Shown one piece after another: positions 53,855 to 62,430 of a stretch of 64,000 nt of DNA (the first letter of the stretch is position 1; each line of letters opens with the position of its first letter). Below the pieces are notes generated by a model. It was not told the DNA's origin. It saw only the letters and a program-made list of their open reading frames with translations, and ran no database searches. The translations under genes and the position numbers were made by a program. Location: assembly GCF_024138675.1 (NCBI RefSeq), contig NZ_CP090959.1, positions 3,131,501 to 3,195,500 of the forward strand. Reading direction: 5' to 3'. The stretch is from Simiduia sp. 21SJ11W-1. Lineage in GTDB: Bacteria; Pseudomonadota; Gammaproteobacteria; Pseudomonadales; Cellvibrionaceae.

Positions 53855-54619
53855 TTAGCGGGCCTGCAGGGCGTTAACCTGCTCTTTGAGGGTAACCAGG
53901 TCGCGATTGACCGTTAAGCGGTAGATATCAATCGCTTTAATGGCTTCTTCGTTGGTTTTCAAACGGCCCGAGAGATCATTGCGCAGCTTGTTGAGCTGCT
54001 GCTCCATGCCGGAGAGCTTCTCAATCTGGCGGTGCAGGCGATCGAGCTGATCGTCCACAGTGGCTTGGGTTGCGAGCAATTTGCTGTCTACACCCGAGAG
54101 CTGCTTTTTCACATCGGCCAGCAGTTTGGCATTGCCGCTGGCGAGCTTTTTCTCCAGGTCACTAATGGCATCTGTATTGGCGGCGATGGCTTTGCGATTG
54201 GTATCGTAGGCCACCCCCCACAGCTTTCTGATTTCAGAATCTGCCCACACAAGCTTGGCCTTGAAGGCCTCGGCAGACTCCATCACCTCGCCCTCGGTCA
54301 TGCTGAGCTGACCCTCAAGCTCGGCAATGCGGCTTTCCAGCTGGCCGCGCATCTCGGCACTTTGCACCTGGGTTTGCTGTAACTGCCATGCGAGGTAACC
54401 ACTGCCAGCCACGCCGGCAAAGGCCACCAACAGCGCAATGGTGGCCAGGGTTTGGCTGGCCTTGGGTGCCACGGGGCGGCTGCTCGGCTGCGGGCGGGTC
54501 GGGCGCGGGTCGGGCGCGCGCGCCGCACCACTGGGCTGAGCCGGGCGGGGCGTAGGCTTGCGTGCCGGCGGCTCGTCTGAATGAGGCGCGCCTAAGGTAG
54601 GTTCTTTGCGTTCGTTCAT
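53855..54619 (-). CDS. single-pass membrane coiled-coil protein
   Basis: A 254-residue protein. Residues 1-55 are a Pro/Arg-rich, probably disordered cytoplasmic tail. One membrane helix (TLATIALLVAFAGVAGSGYLAW) spans about residues 57-79. The rest is heptad-rich coiled coil (residues about 80-250: AEMRGQLESRIAELEGQL, DAISDLEKKLASGNAKLL, LDRLHRQIEKLSGMEQQL). It may be an envelope scaffold. I do not recognise a named family. Convergent with the Lar-like gene with an 8-bp gap. Confidence 0.8.
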   Translation of the reverse strand: MNERKEPTLGAPHSDEPPARKPTPRPAQPSGAARAPDPRPTRPQPSSRPVAPKASQTLATIALLVAFAGVAGSGYLAWQLQQTQVQSAEMRGQLESRIAELEGQLSMTEGEVMESAEAFKAKLVWADSEIRKLWGVAYDTNRKAIAANTDAISDLEKKLASGNAKLLADVKKQLSGVDSKLLATQATVDDQLDRLHRQIEKLSGMEQQLNKLRNDLSGRLKTNEEAIKAIDIYRLTVNRDLVTLKEQVNALQAR

Positions 54620-54682
54620 GCGTGGGTTCTCACCCTAAGTTGCGGGATTGGCGGTTGTTTATAACAGGAATAACCGCCAGAC

Positions 54683-54709
54683 AAAAGAATGCCGGGCTAA
54701 ACCCGGCAT
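54683..54709 (-). terminator. terminator of sodB
   Basis: TGCCGGG pairs with CCCGGCA around a 5-base loop and is followed on the minus strand by TTCTTTT, 24 bp after the sodB stop. Confidence 0.75.
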
Positions 54710-54732
54710 CTGACACACAAAACCTGCAGAAA

Positions 54733-55314
54733 TTATGCGAAGTTTTTGTTCACGAAATCCCAGTTAACCAGTGCCCAGAAGGCATCCATGTACTTGGGGC
54801 GCGCGTTGCGGTAGTCGATGTAGTAGGCGTGCTCCCACAGATCTACCGTCAGGATGGGGGTTACGCTGTCGTCGGTCAACGGGGTGGCGGCGTTGCTGGT
54901 GTTAACAATCGCTACGCTGCCGTCGGCCTTTTTAACCAGCCACGTCCAGGAAGAGCCGAAGTTGGCAACGGCTGAGGCCGTGAACTCTTCTTTGAACTTG
55001 TCGAACGAGCCAAAGGCTTTGTTGATGGCCTCGGCCACAGCGCCGGTAGCTGCACCGCCACCGTTGGGGCTCAGGCAGTTCCAGTAGAAGGTGTGGTTCC
55101 AAATCTGGGCTGCGTTGTTGAACACGCCGCCGCTGCTGGCTTTTACGATGTCTTCCAGGCTTTTGCCTTCAAACTCGCTGCCGGGAATCATGCCATTTAG
55201 CTTGTCCACGTAGGTTTTGTGGTGCTTGCCGTAATGGAACTCCAGAGTTTCTTTGGAAATATGGGGCGCAAGCGCGTCCATTGCATAGGGAAGCGCGGGC
55301 AATTCAATAGCCAT
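54733..55314 (-). CDS. sodB: iron superoxide dismutase
   Basis: A 193-residue cytoplasmic enzyme. Metal ligands are His27, His74 (IWNHTFYW) and the Asp and His in [25 protein letters not shown] and GSSWTWLV are the iron-type markers, and length equals that of E. coli SodB. It removes superoxide. A possible small membrane protein gene lies just upstream on the same strand. Confidence 0.97.
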   Translation of the reverse strand: MAIELPALPYAMDALAPHISKETLEFHYGKHHKTYVDKLNGMIPGSEFEGKSLEDIVKASSGGVFNNAAQIWNHTFYWNCLSPNGGGAATGAVAEAINKAFGSFDKFKEEFTASAVANFGSSWTWLVKKADGSVAIVNTSNAATPLTDDSVTPILTVDLWEHAYYIDYRNARPKYMDAFWALVNWDFVNKNFA

Positions 55315-55337
55315 GTTTATCCACCTTAATATCTTGC

Positions 55338-55550
55338 TTAGCTTGCGGGTTTACAGTGCCGGCGTACCGGGCACCGATCGTGAGCTTGCTGGGCTTTCTC
55401 GGGCAACAGGCCAAAATACACCCATCCGAAAAAGCCGCCGGCCAGTATAACGCCGGGATCGGCCGCTATTTTACGGATTGTGGCCCAAAATAAGAAGGGT
55501 ATTGGGGCTATCAACCCCATAGAAAGCCTTAAAAACCGGGTGCTATTCAT
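55338..55550 (-). CDS. possible small membrane protein
   Basis: A 70-residue frame started at ATG 55550. It begins [21 protein letters not shown] and has a second hydrophobic stretch ([17 protein letters not shown]), then a short Cys-containing tail. It lies 23 bp upstream of sodB on the same strand. Ribosome site is weak and no family is recognised, so it may not be real. Confidence 0.35.
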   Translation of the reverse strand: MNSTRFLRLSMGLIAPIPFLFWATIRKIAADPGVILAGGFFGWVYFGLLPEKAQQAHDRCPVRRHCKPAS

Positions 55551-55661
55551 CTTGCCCGAGTGTCGGCTCAACGGGTTTATTGGGCCACTGGGCGAATGCT
55601 CCGTATACTCGGCCTGTTTGGTACCACCAAAAACCCATCACTCGATAATACAGAGGATCCA

Positions 55662-57464
55662 ATGAATCCCATTGTTAAATTGATTGCCGGTGCCACCGGC
55701 GGCCTGCTGCTAAGCCTGGCCGCACACGCCAACACCGATGCACAAAGCGAAGACGCAAAAGCCGAGGCCTTGTTTGAGACCATCTTTAATGAAGGCGTAG
55801 AGCGCAGCCCCATTTACCAGACGTATCTGGGCATGAAAACCAACTACGACCAGTGGGACGATCTCTCGCCCGAGCACGAACAAGAGGGCTACGCACTGGC
55901 GCGCGACCAGCTAAAGCGCCTGCGTGCACTGGATAAAAGCAAGCTCAGCGAAGACAACGCCCTGAGCTACCGCCTGATGGAAGACGACCTGGAACAAGAC
56001 CTCGCCTTCGAGCGCTGGCGGTTGCACAACTACCCGGTGAACCAGATGTTCGGCATGCACTCGATGGTGCCAAGCTTTCTGATCAACCAGCACCGCGTAG
56101 ATTCAGTGAGCGATGCCGAGGCCTACATTGGCCGCCTGAACAAACTGCCCAAGGTTATGAAACAACTCATTGCCAATCTCGATGAGCGCGCCAAAGCCGG
56201 CATTATTGCACCCAAGTTTGTGTTCCCCTACGTGATCAGCGATAGCGAGAACATCCTCAAAGGCGCGCCCTTCTCCAAAGGTGAAGACAGCCCGCTGATG
56301 GCGGATTTCCGCAAGAAGGTAAACGCACTCGACATTGACGATGCCGAGAAAGCCAAGCTGATCAAGCGCGGCGAAAAGGCCCTGAAAAAAGGCCTGAAGC
56401 CAGCCTACACCCAGCTTGTGGCCTACCTGAAGAAGCTCGAGAAGAAAGCCGACACCCGCGACGGTGCCTGGAAATTCCCGAACGGCGCAGAGTTCTATAA
56501 TGCGGCGCTCAAAAAAACCACCACCACAGACCTCACCGCCGATGAAATTCACAACATCGGGCTGAAAGAAGTGGCCCGCATCCACGATGAAATGCGCGCC
56601 ATCATGAAGCAGGTGAAGTTCGATGGCAGCCTGCAGGAATTCTTCGTGTTCATGCGCGACGACCCGCAGTTCTACTACCCCACCACCGATGAAGGCAAAG
56701 CCCGCTACCTGAAAGAAGCCACCGCACTTATCGACAACATGAAAGGCCGTTTGGACGAGCTGTTTATCACCAAGCCCAAAGCAGACCTGGTAGTGAAAGC
56801 CGTTGAGCCCTTCCGCGAGAAATCCGCCGGCAAGGCCTTCTACCAGCGCCCGGCGCCGAACGGTTCACGCCCTGGCATGTACTACGCCAACCTCTACGAC
56901 ATGAAAGCCATGCCCATCTACCAGATGGAAGCACTGGCCTATCACGAGGGCGTACCTGGCCATCACATGCAGCTTGCCATTTCACAAGAGCTGCAAGGTG
57001 TGCCGAAGTTCCGCAAGTACGGCAGCTACACTGCCTACACCGAAGGTTGGGGCCTCTACTCTGAGCTGGTGCCCAAAGAAATGGGCCTGTATGAAGACCC
57101 CTACTCGGATTTCGGCCGCTTGGCCATGGAGCTGTGGCGCGCCTGCCGCCTGGTGGTAGATACCGGCATCCACGCGAAGAAGTGGACCCGTGAAGAGGCC
57201 ATCGACTACCTGGTAACCAACACGCCCAACGCCAAATCCGATAGCGTAAAAGCCATCGAGCGCTACATAGTGATGCCCTCACAGGCCACCGCCTACAAGA
57301 TCGGCATGATCAAAATTGTAGAGCTGCGTGAAAAAGCCAAGCGCGAGCTGGGCGATAAGTTCGATATTCGCCAATACCACGACGTGGTACTCACCAGCGG
57401 CCCTGTGCCATTGACTGTACTGGAAGAGCGCGTAAACGCCTGGATCAAGCGCACCAAAGCGTAA
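55662..57464 (+). CDS. DUF885 family secreted metallopeptidase
   Basis: A 600-residue protein. Signal peptide of about 22 residues (ends AAHA). The HEGVPGHHMQ motif with a downstream TEGWGLYSE Glu is a zinc gluzincin-like site of the DUF885 family, whose members hydrolyse peptides, including cyanophycin-like or glutamyl substrates in some cases. Start is ATG 55662 after AGAGGA; the frame open to 55560 adds unrelated sequence. Typical length for the family. Confidence 0.92.
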   Translation: MNPIVKLIAGATGGLLLSLAAHANTDAQSEDAKAEALFETIFNEGVERSPIYQTYLGMKTNYDQWDDLSPEHEQEGYALARDQLKRLRALDKSKLSEDNALSYRLMEDDLEQDLAFERWRLHNYPVNQMFGMHSMVPSFLINQHRVDSVSDAEAYIGRLNKLPKVMKQLIANLDERAKAGIIAPKFVFPYVISDSENILKGAPFSKGEDSPLMADFRKKVNALDIDDAEKAKLIKRGEKALKKGLKPAYTQLVAYLKKLEKKADTRDGAWKFPNGAEFYNAALKKTTTTDLTADEIHNIGLKEVARIHDEMRAIMKQVKFDGSLQEFFVFMRDDPQFYYPTTDEGKARYLKEATALIDNMKGRLDELFITKPKADLVVKAVEPFREKSAGKAFYQRPAPNGSRPGMYYANLYDMKAMPIYQMEALAYHEGVPGHHMQLAISQELQGVPKFRKYGSYTAYTEGWGLYSELVPKEMGLYEDPYSDFGRLAMELWRACRLVVDTGIHAKKWTREEAIDYLVTNTPNAKSDSVKAIERYIVMPSQATAYKIGMIKIVELREKAKRELGDKFDIRQYHDVVLTSGPVPLTVLEERVNAWIKRTKA

Positions 57465-57503
57465 TTACCCAACACCCTTGCTGCGGCCCTCGCTGCAGCG
57501 CTG

Positions 57504-57529
57504 TGCCGGGCCCTGCCCGGCATTTTTTT
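57504..57529 (+). terminator. rho-independent terminator after the DUF885 gene
   Basis: TGCCGGGC-CCT-GCCCGGCA is followed by seven T, 40 bp after the stop. Confidence 0.93.
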
Positions 57530-57657
57530 GCCTGCGGTTCAGGTGGCCGGCCGCTCGTGGTAACGCTGCCCACCCTGCACCTGCCGGTAGGCCCGGCCAG
57601 GCCTGCCAGATTCCCGCCAACTGCTATTCTTTTGGCTGAATCACAGCGGAATGCACC

Positions 57658-59538
57658 ATGCCTTCATTGTTACCCAACGCCTCCCAACAGCACCTGCAGC
57701 GCCGTGCGCAACGGCTCTCCCATGTCATTTACTGGTGCATGGGCGGGTTTATCACAGCCATGGGCCTGAACCTGTGGGTGGGCGTCAACTGGTATACCCA
57801 GGCTATTTTTGCACTCACCCTGATTGCGCTTAGCCAGGCCCTGCGCGCCATCAGCGGGCAGCAGGTAGAGCGCGCCTCCACCATTTTGCTTTGGGGAATT
57901 ACCCTGTGCCTGAGCGCCGTGATTGCGGCCAACTTCGGGCTGCTTGATAAGGGTGTGCTGGGCTTCCCGGCGCTGCTGATATTTGCAGCCCTGTTCAGCA
58001 AGCCCCGCCAATTCTGGATTTTGTTCAGCTTTATATTGGCCGTGGTGACACTGCTGGGCATTGCACAGCTGTCTGGCTGGAAGCCCCGCATCACGATGAA
58101 TGTTACCCTCTCCACACTTGCCAATACCTTTACCATTTTGGCCATCACAGGTTTTAGCGTGCACTTTTTAGCCCGTGACTTGCGCCTGACCCTGAATCAG
58201 CTGGCAGAAGAAAACGAAAAGTTCCGTGCCTCCGAGGCCAAGGCCACCTACCTTGCCCAATACGACGCCCTCACAGGCCTGCCCAACCGCACCCTGTGCG
58301 AAGATCGCTTCACCACCTCGTTGCTGCGTATCAAACGTCACGGCGGCCAGTGTGCACTGCTCTTTATTGACCTGGATAATTTCAAAACCATCAACGACTC
58401 CCTAGGCCACTCCATTGGCGACAAAGTCTTGCAGATGGTGGCTAAAACGCTCAAACGTAGCCTGCGCGAAACCGATACCGCCTGCCGGTTTGGCGGCGAT
58501 GAATTTATTGTGCTGTTAAACGATGTCAAAAATGCCCGGCAGGTGGAGCGGGTGGCCGCCAAAATTTTGAAAATGCTCACCAAACCCGCACAACTGGACA
58601 ACCACTACATTCAAACTTCTGCCTCCATTGGCATTGCCATGGCCCCCCAGGACGGCAGCGATTTCGAAAGCTTTTGCAAAAATGCCGACATCGCAATGTA
58701 TCGCGCCAAAGCCGACGGCAAAAATCTGTACCGCTTTTTTGATGCAGGTATGAACACCTTAAGCGATGAACGCTTTGTGCTCATCAAAGACCTGCGCAAG
58801 GCCGTGAAAAACGATGAGCTGCGCCTGTACTATCAACCCAAAGTCGATTTACGCACCGGCAAACTGGTTGGCGCCGAGGCGCTCATCCGCTGGCAACACC
58901 CCGAGCGCGGGCTAATGACACCCGTTGATTTTATTGAGCTGGCAGAGGAAACCGGGCTGATTGTGGAAATTGGCAATTGGGTGCTGCGCGAGGCCTGCCG
59001 GCAGTGCAAGCAGTGGCACTTGGCCGGCCACTCCAATCTGGAAATTGCGGTGAACCTGTCGCCTGTGCAATTTACCCGCGGCACACTGGAAAAAGAAGTG
59101 GTGCGCGCACTCAGTGAGGCAGCCCTTGAAGGCCAGCACCTGGAGCTTGAGCTGACCGAATCGCTACTGCTCAGCGATGCCGAAAACGTACGCGCCCAGA
59201 TTGCCGACCTGCGCCTTCACGGTGTCAGTTTTTCTATCGACGATTTTGGCACCGGCTATTCCAACCTGGGCTACCTCAGTAAATTTGATTTGGAAGCACT
59301 GAAGATTGACCAATCTTTTGTGCGCAAAATGTTGGATTCCAAGCAAGACCTCAACATTATTATTGCCATTATCAATATTGCACAAAGCCTGGGGTTAGCC
59401 ACGGTGGCCGAAGGCGTGGAAGATGCGCTGGCGCTGGCGCGCTTGCAGGAGCTGGGATGCGATTTGGGCCAAGGCTATTTTTGGTCTAAGCCGCTCGCCT
59501 GCGACGAATTTGAGCAATTGATGAGTGAATTCAGCTAA
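57658..59538 (+). CDS. membrane GGDEF-EAL cyclic-di-GMP protein
   Basis: A 626-residue protein. The first 175 residues hold five or six membrane helices and no periplasmic domain. A GGDEF domain (about residues 200-360) has the intact FGGDEF active site. The EAL domain (about residues 370-620) keeps EALIRWQHP, NLSPVQF, LELTESLL, IDDFGTGYSNL and AEGVED, so phosphodiesterase residues are all present. Both activities are possible. Regulation by an intramembrane signal is likely. It stands alone. Confidence 0.95.
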   Translation: MPSLLPNASQQHLQRRAQRLSHVIYWCMGGFITAMGLNLWVGVNWYTQAIFALTLIALSQALRAISGQQVERASTILLWGITLCLSAVIAANFGLLDKGVLGFPALLIFAALFSKPRQFWILFSFILAVVTLLGIAQLSGWKPRITMNVTLSTLANTFTILAITGFSVHFLARDLRLTLNQLAEENEKFRASEAKATYLAQYDALTGLPNRTLCEDRFTTSLLRIKRHGGQCALLFIDLDNFKTINDSLGHSIGDKVLQMVAKTLKRSLRETDTACRFGGDEFIVLLNDVKNARQVERVAAKILKMLTKPAQLDNHYIQTSASIGIAMAPQDGSDFESFCKNADIAMYRAKADGKNLYRFFDAGMNTLSDERFVLIKDLRKAVKNDELRLYYQPKVDLRTGKLVGAEALIRWQHPERGLMTPVDFIELAEETGLIVEIGNWVLREACRQCKQWHLAGHSNLEIAVNLSPVQFTRGTLEKEVVRALSEAALEGQHLELELTESLLLSDAENVRAQIADLRLHGVSFSIDDFGTGYSNLGYLSKFDLEALKIDQSFVRKMLDSKQDLNIIIAIINIAQSLGLATVAEGVEDALALARLQELGCDLGQGYFWSKPLACDEFEQLMSEFS

Positions 59539-59685
59539 AGCAAATGCGGTGGCATCACGGCCACAACGCGCTCGGCACCGTAAAAAATCAATAAATTTCC
59601 GTCCAGCAATGGCCGCCAGCACGCCACCCATCACCAGCACAGCCACCAGCTCAATAAGCGTAAAACCCTGTGCAACTAAAGGCAT
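59395..59685 (-). pseudogene. type IV pseudopilin N-terminal fragment
   Basis: From ATG 59685 the frame reads MPLVAQG-FTLIELVAVLVM-GGVLAAIAG-RKFIDF, a prepilin leader with Gly before Phe, Glu at mature position 5 and the hydrophobic helix of type IV pseudopilins. After about 35 residues the sequence becomes unlike any pilin and overlaps the end of the GGDEF-EAL gene in antisense. A run of six T on the minus strand near the break (59577-59586) fits a frameshift; shifting by one base leads to a stop after about 17 codons. No other pilus genes are near, so this is probably a decayed remnant. Confidence 0.6.
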
Positions 59686-59803
59686 CGCACTGAGGTGCTG
59701 CACCCTGCTACTGCAACCGGCAGGCTTAGGCACGGGCAAGATTGGTTCTTTTTTCTACATTCATAAGTAGTAATATAGCCCAGAACATTTTTGAGCCAGT
59801 GCT

Positions 59804-60388
59804 ATGACAGAACCCACCCGCTTGATTATCGGTATTTCCGGCGCCTCGGGCGTGATTTACGGCGTGCGCCTGCTGGAGCTCTTAAAGCCCACCGCTATTG
59901 AAACCCACCTGGTAATGAGCAAGGCCGCCGAGCTGACCCTGAGCTATGAAACCCAATATAAAGCTGAACAGGTCAAGGCGCTGGCCGATGTGGTGCACTC
60001 ACCCAAAAATATAGGGGCGTCTATCGCCAGCGGCAGCTTTAAAACCGCAGGCATGATTGTGGCGCCATGTTCCATAAAAAGCATGGGCGAAATCGCCACG
60101 GGCATCACCAGCAGTTTGCTTTCGCGCGCGGCCGATGTAGTGCTCAAAGAGCGCCGCAAACTTGTGCTGATGGTGCGCGAAACGCCCCTGCACACAGGCC
60201 ACCTGCGCACCATGACCAGCCTATCGGAAATGGGCGCCATCATCGCGCCGCCGGTGCCTGCCTTTTACGCCCGCCCGGCAGATTTGCAGGCCATGGTTGA
60301 TCACAGCCTCGCGCGGGTGCTGGATTTGTACGACATTGCGGTTCATGGACTCGTGCGCTGGACAGGTGATCCAATTGCACCCAAATAA
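59804..60388 (+). CDS. ubiX: flavin prenyltransferase UbiX
   Basis: A 194-residue enzyme that makes the prenylated FMN cofactor for UbiD-type decarboxylases in ubiquinone synthesis. IIGISGASGVIYGVRLLE is the flavin site. ASIASGSFKTAGMIVAPCSIKSMGEIA and RETPLHTGHLRTM are diagnostic. The rubredoxin-reductase fusion gene follows after 25 bp, but no functional link is known. Confidence 0.96.
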   Translation: MTEPTRLIIGISGASGVIYGVRLLELLKPTAIETHLVMSKAAELTLSYETQYKAEQVKALADVVHSPKNIGASIASGSFKTAGMIVAPCSIKSMGEIATGITSSLLSRAADVVLKERRKLVLMVRETPLHTGHLRTMTSLSEMGAIIAPPVPAFYARPADLQAMVDHSLARVLDLYDIAVHGLVRWTGDPIAPK

Positions 60389-60413
60389 ACAGTAACCGCA
60401 CCAAGGAAACTTC

Positions 60414-61778
60414 ATGAGCGAGTATTTGATCTGGGAATGCCTGGTTTGTGGCTTTATTTACGACGAGGCCGAAGGCTGGCCCGATGACGGCATTGCCCCT
60501 GGCACTCGCTGGGCCGACGTACCCGACGACTGGTTTTGCCCCGATTGCGGAGTAGGCAAAGAAGACTTCGAAATGCGCGCGCGCGGCCCCAGCGAGCAAC
60601 AGTCCAGCACAACAGCGGCTGCGCCACTCGCGAGCGCACCGCTAATCATTTTGGGCACGGGCCTGGCCGGCTATAACTTGGCGCGCGAATGGCGCAAGCT
60701 TGATGAGAAAACCCCGCTATTGATGATCACCGCCGACGACGGCGCCTTTTACTCCAAGCCCCTGCTTTCTACGGGCTTCGCCAAGGGCCAAACGCCTGAG
60801 CAAATGGTGAGCAGCAGTGCATCGGCAATGGCCGAACAACTCAACGCGGAAATCATCACCCATACCCGGGTGGGCGCCATCGACACCCACGCCCAAACGG
60901 TGACCGCCAACGGCCAAACCTACCCCTACAGCCAGCTGGTGCTGGCGCTCGGCAGCGAGGCCATTACCCCGCCCATGGCAGGCGCGAGCACTGAGCGCGT
61001 GTTTACCGTGAACGACCTCACCGACTACCGGCGCTTTAAAGAGGCCATTGAAGGTAAGCTGCGCATACTCATTGTGGGCGCGGGCCTGATTGGTTCGGAA
61101 TACGCCAACGACCTGGCGCAAACCGGGCGCGAGATACACGTGGTAGATCCACTCGCCGCCCCCTTGGGCAGCCTGATGCCCGCCGAGGTTGGGCAAGTCA
61201 TCCAGCAGGGGCTGGCAGCCCACGGCGTGCAATACCACCTGCAAACCCTGGTGCAATCCTTGGCCGAAACAGGCCAAGGCGTGCGAGCGACCCTCGCCAA
61301 TGGCGAGCAAATTGAGGCCGACCTAGTGCTCTCGGCCGTGGGCGTGCGCCCGCGCACAGCACTGGCACAGGCCGCCGGTATCACCGTGGGCCGCGGTATC
61401 CAAACCGATGCCTACCTCAAGACTTCGGCGTCGAATGTATACGCGCTCGGTGATTGCGCAGAAGTGGCCGGCCATAACTTGCTGTATGTGATGCCGTTGA
61501 TGCACGCCGCCCGGGCGCTGGCACCCACACTGGCGGGCACCCCCACCGCTGTGCGCTACCCGGCTATGCCTGTGATGGTCAAAACCACCCTGTGCCCGGT
61601 GGTGGTAAGCCCCGTTGCATCAGGCCAGGCCGGCAGTTGGCAAATCGAACAAGACGGCCACAACGTCAGGGCGCTGTTTCATAGCCCAGAGGGCGTACTG
61701 CAGGGGTTTGCGCTTACGGGCAACTACCTGCGGGAAAAAGAGCCGCTCAACCGGCAGCTGGCGGCCATACTGGAGTAG
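60414..61778 (+). CDS. rubredoxin fused to rubredoxin-type FAD-dependent reductase
   Basis: A 454-residue fusion. Residues 1-55 are a rubredoxin with its iron site in [18 protein letters not shown] and [13 protein letters not shown]. After a Ser/Ala linker, residues 75-454 are a pyridine-nucleotide-disulfide-type reductase: FAD site [17 protein letters not shown] site [17 protein letters not shown] and [10 protein letters not shown]. One polypeptide would pass electrons from NAD(P)H to rubredoxin, for alkane hydroxylase, oxygen or superoxide handling. AAGGAAA precedes the ATG. Separate genes are more usual in Pseudomonas. Confidence 0.94.
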   Translation: MSEYLIWECLVCGFIYDEAEGWPDDGIAPGTRWADVPDDWFCPDCGVGKEDFEMRARGPSEQQSSTTAAAPLASAPLIILGTGLAGYNLAREWRKLDEKTPLLMITADDGAFYSKPLLSTGFAKGQTPEQMVSSSASAMAEQLNAEIITHTRVGAIDTHAQTVTANGQTYPYSQLVLALGSEAITPPMAGASTERVFTVNDLTDYRRFKEAIEGKLRILIVGAGLIGSEYANDLAQTGREIHVVDPLAAPLGSLMPAEVGQVIQQGLAAHGVQYHLQTLVQSLAETGQGVRATLANGEQIEADLVLSAVGVRPRTALAQAAGITVGRGIQTDAYLKTSASNVYALGDCAEVAGHNLLYVMPLMHAARALAPTLAGTPTAVRYPAMPVMVKTTLCPVVVSPVASGQAGSWQIEQDGHNVRALFHSPEGVLQGFALTGNYLREKEPLNRQLAAILE

Positions 61779-61935
61779 GTATTTTGGCGCCAAAGCGTTA
61801 GACTGCGCAGCCCTGAGCGGGCGCGGATAAGCAGGCCCCGGGTACGCCTTTCATTGCAGGCTCACCCAAGCGCTGCCGCGCCCACCCACGAGCCCGCCGC
61901 CAGGGCCGGAATAGACGCAAGAGAGACCAAGGCCC

Positions 61936-62427
61936 ATGAGCACCGAGCCACAACCCTTCGACAGCCTCGCGTTTCGCAACGCACTGGGCAGCTTTCCCAC
62001 CGGCGTGACCATTGTCACCACCCGCGATGCACAGGGCCTGCCCGTGGGTATGACGGTGAGCAGCTTTAATTCTGTGTCATTGGAGCCGCCGTTGGTGTTG
62101 TGGAGCATTGCCAAAACCGCCAACTGCTTTGATGTTTTTGAGCGCACGAATCACTTTGCCATTCACGTGTTAAAGCAAGAGCAACGCGACCTTTCAGACC
62201 TGTTTGGCCGCCCAAGCCCAGACGACAAATTCGGCCAATTGCCGCTCACCAATGGCGTGGCCAACAGCCCTATCTTGCCGGATTTTAACGCCGTGTTTGA
62301 ATGCACGCTGGAGCACCGCTACAGCGGTGGCGATCACATTATATTGGTGGGGCGCGTACAGCAATTTGCCGTGCATGCCGGCAGCCCGTTGGTGTTTCAC
62401 GGCGGGCTCTACCGCAACCTCGGCTGA
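61936..62427 (+). CDS. flavin reductase family protein
   Basis: A 163-residue FMN-binding split-barrel protein. FRNALGSFPTGVTIVTTRD is the family start, GMTVSSFNSVSLEPPLVLWSI the flavin site and GDHIILVGRV a conserved late strand. Such proteins reduce FMN with NAD(P)H, often for a partner monooxygenase, none of which is near. The last residues form a short LVFHGGLYRNLG end, typical for this group. It lies 157 bp after the rubredoxin fusion gene. Confidence 0.9.
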   Translation: MSTEPQPFDSLAFRNALGSFPTGVTIVTTRDAQGLPVGMTVSSFNSVSLEPPLVLWSIAKTANCFDVFERTNHFAIHVLKQEQRDLSDLFGRPSPDDKFGQLPLTNGVANSPILPDFNAVFECTLEHRYSGGDHIILVGRVQQFAVHAGSPLVFHGGLYRNLG

Positions 62428-62430
62428 GCG

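Noticed and set aside
52681-53877. 398-codon plus-strand open frame antisense to the fumarase gene
   Set aside because: It is a long shadow of the GC-rich fumarase gene on the opposite strand and has no protein family of its own.
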